A stretch of 13,440 bases of DNA, taken from the NCBI GenBank assembly GCA_003695505.1, contig RFIY01000140.1, forward strand, positions 1 to 13,440. The letters run 5' to 3'. Position numbers and translations under genes: made by a program. Below the pieces are notes generated by a model, which was not told where the DNA came from, made no database searches, and saw only the letters and a list, made by a program, of their open reading frames with translations. The DNA is from Candidatus Dadabacteria bacterium (GTDB lineage: Bacteria > J088). This document shows positions 6,898 through 13,440 of this stretch, piece by piece (within the stretch, counting starts at the first letter, position 1; the number at the start of each line of letters is the position of its first letter).

Positions 6898-8371
6898 CAC
6901 AGCCTCAGCCATGACGGAGACCTCAGGTTTCCCCCATCTGGCCGCAGTAGCCTTTCGGCGGCTTCCGTTGCAATTGCTCTTGCGTGACCTTGGCGGAAGC
7001 ATGCGGCAACCTGTGGCACTACTGGATCAGGCCGGACCACATGGTCTGGTGGTGGATATGACGCCTGCGGCCGTTCGTCAGGGCGTTCGTCCCGGTATGA
7101 CTGCTATGCAGGCGCAACTGCAGTGCGCTGCCTTGCGACTGGGAGCAGTCGCTGGAGACATGGTTGCTTCAGCCGCGCAGGAACTCCAGCAGTTTCTCTT
7201 GCGTTACAGTCCCGTCGCCGAGGTAGCGCGGGACTGGCCGGAAATCTGCTGGCTGGATGCGACAGGCCTCGGAGAGGTGCAGGCGTCACTGCGCACCTGG
7301 GCCGAGCAGATCCAGCAGGATCTGTGGCGTGAATATCGGCTGCAAGTCTCCATCGTGGTGGGGGGGACGCGACTGGGAACGGCCGTGCTGGCGCTCGGGC
7401 GCCGTGTCGTGGTCGTGCTGGATCATCTGGAACAGGAGCAGCGGGCCATGGCGCAGGCTCCCTTGAATGTGCTGGTACGTTCGACGGATGATCTGCAACT
7501 GTTTGACCGTCTGGGGTTGCGTCGGCTGGAGGATCTCGCAGGATTGCGAGAAGTCGATGTGGTGAGCCGCTTTTCTTCAGGGACGGTACGGCTCTGGCGG
7601 ATGATGCGTCTGGGGTTGGAGCCAGATCGGGATCAGATTCGCATCCCCGTGCCCGCTGAGGCAACGCTGACCTTTCCCGATCCCGTTGCAGAGCACGAGG
7701 CGCTCCTGTTTGCCGCTCGTCGTTTGCTGCAGCCGCTGTTGAAACGACTCGAAGAACGGATGGAAGTCGTCGAGCAGATCGAATATGTATGCGAGCTGGA
7801 GGATGCAGCGGCACAACAGGGGGTACTTGCTCCGGCAAACCCAGGGCGCGACGAACGCCTGCTGTTGGACTTGCTGCGTGTGCACTGGCAGTCTCAGGAG
7901 TGGCATGCACCAGTCAGCGCACTGCGGTTGAGTTTGCGCGGGGTACGCGAAACGGGACGGCAACAGGCGCTGTATACGGCGAATGCCGGACGTGATGGGC
8001 GCAAGACGGAACAGGCGCTGGATCGGCTTCGCGCCGCTTTTGGGCAGGACGCCCTGATGGTGGCAGAATTACGCGCGGCACACTTGCCGGAAGGGCGCGT
8101 CGTCTGGCGACCGTTGCAACGGCTTGCGCCGGCGCGGCCACGCCAGACGGCTGTTGCGCCGCTGGTGCGACGTCTCTATCAGCGACCGCGGCAGCAGGCC
8201 GGAGAAACGGATCGGCGCTGGTGGCAGTGGGGTCGTGTGCTGCTGGCAGGGGGGTGGTGGCACCGCTGGGTGCGACGACGCTACTACTTCGAGGGTAATG
8301 GTCGTGTTCTGCGCTGGATGTATGAAGATCTGATGCGTGGAGGCCGGTATGAACAGGGACGCATCGAATAG
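6887..8371 (+). CDS. imuB: ImuB, catalytically inactive Y-family polymerase homologue
   Basis: This 494-residue protein has the Y-family polymerase layout (fingers/palm, a helix-hairpin-helix thumb near FDRLGLRRLEDLAGL, then a little-finger region) plus the C-terminal ImuB extension ending AGGWWHRWVRRRYYF. The acidic residues of active Y-family enzymes are missing: the first motif reads AVAFRRLPLQ where DinB has Asp, and the second reads CWLDATG where DinB has an SxDE motif. ImuB normally acts as a scaffold joining DnaE2, ImuA and the beta clamp. A possible clamp-binding pentapeptide is QQALY (359-363), weaker than the usual QLPLW form. The start at 6887 has an AGGA 11 nt upstream; GTG at 6884 or ATG at 6911 are alternatives. 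It overlaps imuA by 11 nt and dnaE2 by 23 nt, indicating translational coupling. Confidence 0.9.
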   Translation: MPSDTASAMTETSGFPHLAAVAFRRLPLQLLLRDLGGSMRQPVALLDQAGPHGLVVDMTPAAVRQGVRPGMTAMQAQLQCAALRLGAVAGDMVASAAQELQQFLLRYSPVAEVARDWPEICWLDATGLGEVQASLRTWAEQIQQDLWREYRLQVSIVVGGTRLGTAVLALGRRVVVVLDHLEQEQRAMAQAPLNVLVRSTDDLQLFDRLGLRRLEDLAGLREVDVVSRFSSGTVRLWRMMRLGLEPDRDQIRIPVPAEATLTFPDPVAEHEALLFAARRLLQPLLKRLEERMEVVEQIEYVCELEDAAAQQGVLAPANPGRDERLLLDLLRVHWQSQEWHAPVSALRLSLRGVRETGRQQALYTANAGRDGRKTEQALDRLRAAFGQDALMVAELRAAHLPEGRVVWRPLQRLAPARPRQTAVAPLVRRLYQRPRQQAGETDRRWWQWGRVLLAGGWWHRWVRRRYYFEGNGRVLRWMYEDLMRGGRYEQGRIE

Positions 8372-11300
8372 CGTGCCACAACATTCGGGCAGCTATGTCC
8401 CGCTCTGGTGCCAGAGCGGGTTTTCTTTTCTCGAAGGCGCCAGTCATCCAGAGGAACTGGTTGCCGCGGCGGCAGAATTTGAGTTGCCCGCGCTGGCGCT
8501 GACGGATCGGCATGGGGTTTATGGTCTGATCCGGGCCTGGCGAGCGGCGCGTGAAAGAGGGCTTCGTCTGATCGCGGGAGCATGTGTCACCCTTGAGGCA
8601 GGCGATGATGTTCTGTTGCTGGCGCAGGATCAACGCGGCTATGAGCATCTGTGCCAGTTGTTGACGGCGGTCTGGTCCCGGCGCACCCCGCAACCGTTGG
8701 CGTGGTCGAATGTGCAGGCGTTGCAGCGTGGCCTGCTGCTGTTATGGCGCTGTACGTTGCTCGATGCCCGGCAGGCGGTGGCGGCAAGTCAGCGGGTACA
8801 GCGATTGCAGCAACTTTTTGGCGACCGTTTCTATCTGATGCTTTCACGACACCAGCAGCCGGGGGAAAGCGAACACGAAATTTTGCTGCGTGATATGGCC
8901 GAGGAGTATCAGGTGCCATTGGTCGCCGTACGGCAGGTGTTGTATCACGATGTACGGCGCAAGCCATTGCAGGATGTCCTGACCTGCATTCGCCATCGGA
9001 CGACACTCGATCAGGCTGGTGATCGACTGTCTGCAAACGACCAGTTTGCGCTGCTCTCGCCTGCTGCGTTTGCCCGTCTGTACCGCGATCTTCCCGAGGC
9101 CGTCGCGCGCACTCATGAGATTGCCGAGCGCTGCGCATTTGATCCGGCGGCGTTGCGGTATCACTATCCTCCAGCACGCTTGCAGGGAGAGTCCTCACCT
9201 GATGCCCGTCTGCGGCGTCTGACGTATGCCGGGTTACGGGAGCGCCTGTATCTGCGCGCAGCGGGGCGGCAATTGTGGCGAATCATCGGTCAGGCCGAGC
9301 GAGAGCTGGCATTGATCGCAGAGTTGTCATATGCCGGCTATTTTCTGACCATGCACGAAATCGTCGAATTTTGCCGTGAGCAAGGAATCCTTTGCCAGGG
9401 GCGGGGCTCCGCGGCCAATTCCGTCGTCTGCTATGCCCTCGGCATTACCAATGTCGATCCGGTGCGAATCGAGCTGTTGTTTGAACGATTCCTGTCGCGC
9501 GAACGCCAGGAGCCGCCTGACATCGATCTGGACATCGAGCATCGCCGCCGTGAAGAGGTCATCCAGTTTGTCTACCGGCGCTACGGGCATGAACGCGCCG
9601 CGATGGTGGCCAGCGTCATTACCTGGCGCGTGCGTTCCGCCGTGCGCGAAGTTGGCAAAGTGTTTGCGTTGCCGCAAGAGCAGATCGATCGCCTGGCGCG
9701 TCTGGTGGATCGTCATGACCCTTCGACACTGGCGCTGCGGATGCGTGAAGCTGGCCTGGATCCCGAAACCCCTCTCGCTGAAACATTTCTGAAGATTGTT
9801 TCTCAGATCGTTCGTATGCCAAGGCATCTTGCGCTTCATCCTGGTGGCTTTCTGCTCGGTGACCGACCGATTTCCTGTCTGGTGCCTGTGCAGCCCGCCG
9901 CGATGCCAGGGCGCACGCTGATCCAGTGGGACAAGGATGATCTGGAAACGGCAGGGCTGTTCAAAGTTGACCTGCTGGGGCTGGGGGCGCTGACCCATCT
10001 GCAGGAATGTTTCGCACTGCTACGACGTCATCGGCCGGAAGTCGGTGAACTTTCTTTGCTGTCGATTCCGGCGGATGATCCTGAAACGTACGATATGATC
10101 TGTCGCGCGGATACGGTTGGCGTCTTTCAGATCGAAAGTCGTGCGCAGATGGCGATGCTGGGGCGGCTGAAGCCGCGCCATTACTACGATCTGGTGATCG
10201 AAATCAGCATTATCCGCCCCGGACCAATTACCGGCGGCATGGTGCACCCATATCTGCGCCGCCGGCAGGGACAGGAAGCCATCACGTATCCACATCCCTC
10301 GCTGGAACCTGTTCTGCGCCGAACACTGGGCATTCCTCTGTTTCAGGAACAGGTCATCAGCCTGGCGATGCGCGCCGCTGATTATACCGCGGGCGAGGCC
10401 GATCAGTTACGTCGCGACATGGCCGCCTGGCGCAAGCATGGCCGGATCGAACAACATCGGGAGCGGCTGATTGGGCGGATGGTGGCGCGAGGGATTGAGA
10501 AACAATTCGCAGAACAGGTTTTCGAGCAAATCCGCGGTTTTGGCGAGTATGGTTTCCCGGAGAGTCATGCTGCCAGCTTTGCACATATCGCCTATGCAAC
10601 AGCATGGCTCAAATGTCATTATCCGGTTGAGTTTACCTGCGGGCTGCTCAATGCACAGCCCATGGGATTTTATTCGATTGCAACGATTCTGGGTGATGCG
10701 CGTCGGCATGGGGTTGAGGTTCGGCCCGTCGATGTTCAGCGCAGCTTCTGGGATTGCACGCTGGAGCCAGTTTCAGGCAATGAAACTGGTTTTGCTCTGC
10801 GTGTCGGTTTGCGTTTTATACGCGGGCTGGAACGGCTGGAGGCGGATCAACTGATCGAGCAACGTATGCTGCTGTCGCGGCCTGAGGATCTGGCCTGCTG
10901 GTTGCGCGAAGTAACGCTGAAACCATCGACATGGCGCCTGTTGGCAGAGGCCGGGGCGCTGGATCGTTTCGGGTACGATCGCCGTGAATTGTTATGGCTG
11001 GTGACGGCGCGTCGCCGGACGACTCAACAACAGCTCGAACTGGCGCTGGAAGTGGTTGATGATGTGCCGCGTTTGCCGGAATTGCAGGAGGTCGAGCGGT
11101 TGCAGTGGGATATTCGCCATAAGCGCCACAGTGAAGTGGGGCATGTCCTGCGTCCCTGGCGAAGCTGGTTGACACGCCATGGGTTCCCGGATGCGCGGCG
11201 CCTGCGTGTCCAGCCCGATGGAAAAGAGGTCGCGTTCGTTGGTGCCGTGATCTGCCGCCAGCGCCCGCAGACAGCGGGTGGTGTGCTCTTCCTGACACTG

Positions 11301-11504
11301 GAAGACGAAACCGGATTCGTCAATGTGATTGTCTGGCCGGATCTGTTCGAACGCCAGCGGCAGCGGATTCTGGGGCAGCAGGTCCTTGGTGTTCGTGGTC
11401 GCCTGCAGCAGGACGCAGCCGTGATTCATGTTGTCGCGCATACATTCTTTGTGCCAGACCTTCCTGCCGCTGTACCTGCGACAAAGAGCCGCGATTTTCA
11501 ATGA
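8349..11504 (+). CDS. dnaE2: DnaE2 (ImuC) error-prone C-family DNA polymerase
   Basis: The 1051-residue protein is the translesion polymerase of the cassette. An N-terminal PHP domain begins at SGFSFLEGASHPEELV (23-38). The palm has RGSAANSVVCYALGITNVDP, the catalytic pair D391 and D393 in PDIDLDI, and D541 in FKVDLLGLGAL, equivalent to E. coli DnaE D401, D403 and D555. A C-terminal OB fold (about 958-1035) and the family-typical end SRDF follow. The E. coli-type C-terminal tau-binding tail is absent, as usual for DnaE2. The first PHP metal motif is lost: where many PHP domains have HxHS and an LDG, this has W20-C-Q22-S and LEG (E29), so no PHP nuclease is expected. The start at 8349 was chosen for GGAGG 5 nt upstream; GTG at 8337 is possible. 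It overlaps imuB by 23 nt. An intrinsic-terminator-like hairpin lies in codons 17-27. Confidence 0.95.
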   Translation: MNRDASNSVPQHSGSYVPLWCQSGFSFLEGASHPEELVAAAAEFELPALALTDRHGVYGLIRAWRAARERGLRLIAGACVTLEAGDDVLLLAQDQRGYEHLCQLLTAVWSRRTPQPLAWSNVQALQRGLLLLWRCTLLDARQAVAASQRVQRLQQLFGDRFYLMLSRHQQPGESEHEILLRDMAEEYQVPLVAVRQVLYHDVRRKPLQDVLTCIRHRTTLDQAGDRLSANDQFALLSPAAFARLYRDLPEAVARTHEIAERCAFDPAALRYHYPPARLQGESSPDARLRRLTYAGLRERLYLRAAGRQLWRIIGQAERELALIAELSYAGYFLTMHEIVEFCREQGILCQGRGSAANSVVCYALGITNVDPVRIELLFERFLSRERQEPPDIDLDIEHRRREEVIQFVYRRYGHERAAMVASVITWRVRSAVREVGKVFALPQEQIDRLARLVDRHDPSTLALRMREAGLDPETPLAETFLKIVSQIVRMPRHLALHPGGFLLGDRPISCLVPVQPAAMPGRTLIQWDKDDLETAGLFKVDLLGLGALTHLQECFALLRRHRPEVGELSLLSIPADDPETYDMICRADTVGVFQIESRAQMAMLGRLKPRHYYDLVIEISIIRPGPITGGMVHPYLRRRQGQEAITYPHPSLEPVLRRTLGIPLFQEQVISLAMRAADYTAGEADQLRRDMAAWRKHGRIEQHRERLIGRMVARGIEKQFAEQVFEQIRGFGEYGFPESHAASFAHIAYATAWLKCHYPVEFTCGLLNAQPMGFYSIATILGDARRHGVEVRPVDVQRSFWDCTLEPVSGNETGFALRVGLRFIRGLERLEADQLIEQRMLLSRPEDLACWLREVTLKPSTWRLLAEAGALDRFGYDRRELLWLVTARRRTTQQQLELALEVVDDVPRLPELQEVERLQWDIRHKRHSEVGHVLRPWRSWLTRHGFPDARRLRVQPDGKEVAFVGAVICRQRPQTAGGVLFLTLEDETGFVNVIVWPDLFERQRQRILGQQVLGVRGRLQQDAAVIHVVAHTFFVPDLPAAVPATKSRDFQ
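8399..8430 (+). terminator. Intrinsic-terminator-like hairpin inside the 5' end of dnaE2
   Basis: CCCGCTCTG (8399-8407) pairs perfectly with CAGAGCGGG (8412-8420) around the loop GTGC, a 9-bp GC-rich stem. TTTTCTTTTC (8421-8430) follows directly. The element starts 27 nt after the imuB stop, the usual place for a terminator, but also 50 nt inside the dnaE2 reading frame. It could trim transcription of dnaE2 relative to lexA-imuA-imuB, with translating ribosomes preventing stem formation. The T-rich part is partly dictated by the conserved FSF peptide; the stem is not. Confidence 0.6.
10767..10793 (+). other. Second terminator-like hairpin, inside dnaE2
   Basis: CCAGTTTCA (10767-10775) pairs perfectly with TGAAACTGG (10781-10789) around GGCAA, followed by TTTT (10790-10793). 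It encodes a variable stretch between conserved blocks of the polymerase. The T tract is only four long, so it may be a pause site or chance. Confidence 0.35.
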
Positions 11505-11520
11505 ACGTGCAGGAAGTCAC

Positions 11521-13152
11521 TCAAAAGTCTGAAACGTCCGGCTCGATCCACGTTGTATACGTTACATGCCAGACCGTTTCGTCGTTGATGGTGAGGGATT
11601 CGCCAGGAATCAGTGCCAGCGAGCCAGTGTCGAGCCGGTAGCCGAACGGGCTGTCGGGCGGCAGCGACACGGCACCTGCAAAAACCTGCAGCGTTCCCGG
11701 GAATGGTGGGCGCGACAGCGCCAGGCCCGACTCGCTTGCAGTACGCACGCTCCAGGCCTGGCCCAGCGCGTCGCTCCAGGCGTCGCAGTACTCAAACCAG
11801 GTGCCGCCGAGATTGGCCACTGCATCGTCGAAGCCGCCCACCAGAATTGGATCGTACCCCGTTGTCGTCCGGTCGGTCTCATTACAGGTCTTTTCCGATG
11901 GCCCTACGGCAAACAGCGATGCCTGCTGCTGCTGGAATGCAACCCTGTATTCGTCCGAAAATGCCGGCACATTGATGTCTTTCAGCGATGGTGTCGCGGT
12001 TTCCGGGCGCTTCGTCATCCACAGCATCCAGCGCTGATCGGCCGATTCCCACGGCGTTCCGGCCGCCTGCGCGACAAGCAGTGCGGATCGTTGCATCAGG
12101 TTGGGCAGGCAGTCCAGCGGATCGATCGAAAACACGGCGCCAATTCGGTTGCGCATTTCGTCGACAAACCCGGCCGACGAACTGACGACGAACGTATCAC
12201 TGCCAGCCGGTGCCACAACGCTGGCGTCGCAGGAGCGAACAAGCGCCGCACGAAGTTCGACGTTTCCGCCAGCCACTGCGGCCTCGAGCGCTGCAATCAG
12301 ATCATCCCGCAGGCGGTCGCGTTCTTCTTCGGCAAAGACACCTGGATCGATCACGATGATCAATGCGATCGTCGAACGCTGTGTCGCGGCACTCAGGGTT
12401 TCCGTCGTTTCCGCGATCTGTGCGAAGCGACTGGCTACCGGGAAAGATTTCAGCCAGTCGCCGACCAGGTGATCCCAGGTGTCTGGCGCACTGAGTCTGC
12501 CGGGAACCGCTGCCCAGGAAGTATACACACCAAGCGCCTGACCGAGTTCGTTGACAACAGGTTCGTCAAACGGTGAAAGCAGGGGAGCCATTCCGATCGT
12601 GAGCTGAAACTGGTCTGCGGCGGTATGGCGTTCCGCGATGACGCTCTTTCCGCCGAGCTGGCGCGCGCCAAAATCGGCGATGAACGAGGGCACATACTGA
12701 TCCAGAGAATTCAACGCCAATGTGTATGTGCGCAATTCCGCTGGAGCGCCCATCCGGTCCCGGGCCAGTGTGGTTGTCGTACGAGTGATGGACATATTGC
12801 CGCGATCCTGAACGGCGAGCAGTGACGCGTTGGCGAATAACTGGCGCTCGACCTCATCCATCTGGGTCGAAATGTCCTGGCGGTTGACAGCGCTCTTTCC
12901 GGCGAGCGCACCGGGTAGCACATCAATCCAGACGACGCCTTCGACCGGCTCGAAGTTGTGCCAGAAACGAAAACCGTCGGGTGTATCAACCGTCGCCCAG
13001 GTCATTTCCGCCGGGTACGTCCATACATAGGAGAGACGCGGATGGCTTGCCACCGCCCAACCGCTGCGGATCACGTCGGTTCCCTTGCCGCCTTCGCAGG
13101 CCGGCAGCAAGCCGAATGCCGCGATGAGCAGAACCAGGTATCGACGAATCAT
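11521..13152 (-). CDS. Predicted lipoprotein of unknown function, possible von Willebrand A-like fold
   Basis: The 543-residue product begins MIRRYLVLLIAAFGLLPAC, a short lipoprotein signal with lipobox L16-P17-A18-C19 (Pro at -2 is unusual). The +2 residue is Glu, so no inner-membrane retention signal by the E. coli rule. No known family was recognised. Residues about 60-180 are rich in Trp and Tyr and probably beta-structured. Residues about 260-370 alternate hydrophobic strand (IALIIVIDPG), long amphipathic helix, strand and cysteine in a manner like von Willebrand A domains, but the metal motif DxSxS is absent (DPGVF). Further cysteines occur later (SCD, DCLP, KTCN, EYCD). The start at 13152 was preferred because the signal peptide follows; the frame is open to 13254. 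It is convergent with dnaE2 with a 16-nt gap and no visible terminator, and divergent from the rpoH-like gene. It may be envelope-associated; function is unknown. Confidence 0.75.
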   Translation of the reverse strand: MIRRYLVLLIAAFGLLPACEGGKGTDVIRSGWAVASHPRLSYVWTYPAEMTWATVDTPDGFRFWHNFEPVEGVVWIDVLPGALAGKSAVNRQDISTQMDEVERQLFANASLLAVQDRGNMSITRTTTTLARDRMGAPAELRTYTLALNSLDQYVPSFIADFGARQLGGKSVIAERHTAADQFQLTIGMAPLLSPFDEPVVNELGQALGVYTSWAAVPGRLSAPDTWDHLVGDWLKSFPVASRFAQIAETTETLSAATQRSTIALIIVIDPGVFAEEERDRLRDDLIAALEAAVAGGNVELRAALVRSCDASVVAPAGSDTFVVSSSAGFVDEMRNRIGAVFSIDPLDCLPNLMQRSALLVAQAAGTPWESADQRWMLWMTKRPETATPSLKDINVPAFSDEYRVAFQQQQASLFAVGPSEKTCNETDRTTTGYDPILVGGFDDAVANLGGTWFEYCDAWSDALGQAWSVRTASESGLALSRPPFPGTLQVFAGAVSLPPDSPFGYRLDTGSLALIPGESLTINDETVWHVTYTTWIEPDVSDF

Positions 13153-13360
13153 CACCGGTGTCCACCGGCGTTCGCCGCGGCTGTGAGGGTGCAGGCGACG
13201 CTCCACGCCCGACGGGTCGGGGCTCGCCGGCCTTCTGGTGCCGGTTCCATGCATCGCAATAGTATATTATGAACGGATGCAGGGGATCCACGACCCAGAA
13301 ACGCACGGTGAAGCCTGATTGCGGCCGCGAAGCGGTCGGGGTGACGTCTGAGGAACTGAA
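13153..13360. promoter_or_regulatory. Divergent intergenic region between the lipoprotein and rpoH-like genes
   Basis: This 208-nt gap holds the only clearly AT-rich patch nearby, AGTATATTAT at 13261-13270. It gives a -10-like TATATT on + (13263-13268) and TATACT on the minus strand, but no good -35 box stands at the right distance for either. Inverted repeats CCCGAC/GTCGGG (13208-13221) and CCGGC/GCCGG (13227-13244) lie on the lipoprotein side. No match to the sigma-32 consensus was seen. Promoters for both genes are probable here, but their exact positions are not resolved. Confidence 0.35.
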
Positions 13361-13440
13361 ATGAGTTATCCGGCGACATCAGACCTCTCGCAATATCTGC
13401 GAGAGATACAGAAGTATCCCGTGCTGACGCCCGAAGAAGA
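13361..13440 (+). CDS. rpoH: RNA polymerase sigma factor, RpoH (sigma-32)-like, 3' truncated by window edge
   Basis: Only the first 26 codons are in the window. The peptide after the start contains LSQYLREIQKYPVLTPEE, which matches the sigma region 1.2 opening of RpoH proteins, where the form is roughly YLxEIxxFPxLxxEEE. RpoD and RpoS have related but different openings, so a heat-shock sigma is favoured but not proven. GAGGA (13350-13354) lies 6 nt before the ATG. The gene is not next to the ftsYEX genes that flank rpoH in many gammaproteobacteria. A perfect 8-bp hairpin (13385-13405) lies in codons 9-15. Confidence 0.68.
   Translation, partial: MSYPATSDLSQYLREIQKYPVLTPEE

Noticed and set aside
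7104-7910. 268-codon open frame antisense to imuB
   Set aside because: Pro/Arg/Ala-rich shadow with no motif.
11566-12576. 336-codon open frame on + antisense to the lipoprotein
   Set aside because: Composition is Arg/Cys-rich with no domain pattern; the minus-strand lipoprotein has a coherent signal peptide and fold-like pattern.
13153-13254. In-frame extension of the right-hand lipoprotein (34 residues, Arg/Pro-rich)
   Set aside because: It would put a charged stretch ahead of the lipoprotein signal; starting at 13152 makes a normal signal peptide.

Overview
The window looks like chromosomal DNA of a GC-rich Gram-negative bacterium, most likely a member of the Pseudomonadota. The reasons are two lipoproteins with lipobox signal peptides, a lexA-imuA-imuB-dnaE2 mutagenesis cassette, and the start of an RpoH-type sigma factor at the right edge. 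The class cannot be fixed from sequence reading alone. No rRNA, tRNA, insertion sequence or CRISPR array was seen.

Left part (1-5428): a complete YmdB-like macrodomain ADP-ribosyl hydrolase on + (6-521) faces a minus-strand block. Read 5' to 3' on the minus strand, that block is a cytoplasmic serine hydrolase of the beta-lactamase/esterase family (5428-4175), a single-domain rhodanese 31 nt downstream (4143-3745), and a large lipoprotein (3458-639). The lipoprotein has two Ig-like modules and exactly 14 RCC1-type blades. It has its own predicted promoter, overlapped by an inverted repeat. A hairpin without a U tract sits on the rhodanese stop codon.

Centre (5507-11504): a LexA-controlled operon for DNA-damage-induced mutagenesis, lexA > imuA > imuB > dnaE2. 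The genes are tightly coupled: imuA starts 26 nt after lexA, and the imuA/imuB and imuB/dnaE2 pairs overlap. LexA should repress its own operon through a palindrome that lies inside the -35/-10 spacer. The palindrome is not the enterobacterial CTGT-N8-ACAG type, and the LexA recognition helix carries two Glu-to-Arg changes relative to E. coli. ImuA (degenerate RecA-like), ImuB (Y-family fold without the catalytic acids) and DnaE2 (C-family polymerase with intact catalytic Asp) should form the translesion mutasome. The most unusual signal in the window is an intrinsic-terminator-like hairpin 27 nt after the imuB stop codon but inside codons 17-27 of dnaE2. A second such hairpin lies deeper in dnaE2.

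Right part (11521-13440): convergent with dnaE2, with only 16 nt between them, is a 543-aa lipoprotein of unknown function that may hold a von Willebrand A-like fold. It is divergent from the truncated rpoH-like gene at the edge, whose first codons contain a perfect 8-bp hairpin. The only longer non-coding stretches are 522-638, 3459-3744, 5429-5575 and 13153-13360. All are under 300 nt and are described in the features or findings.
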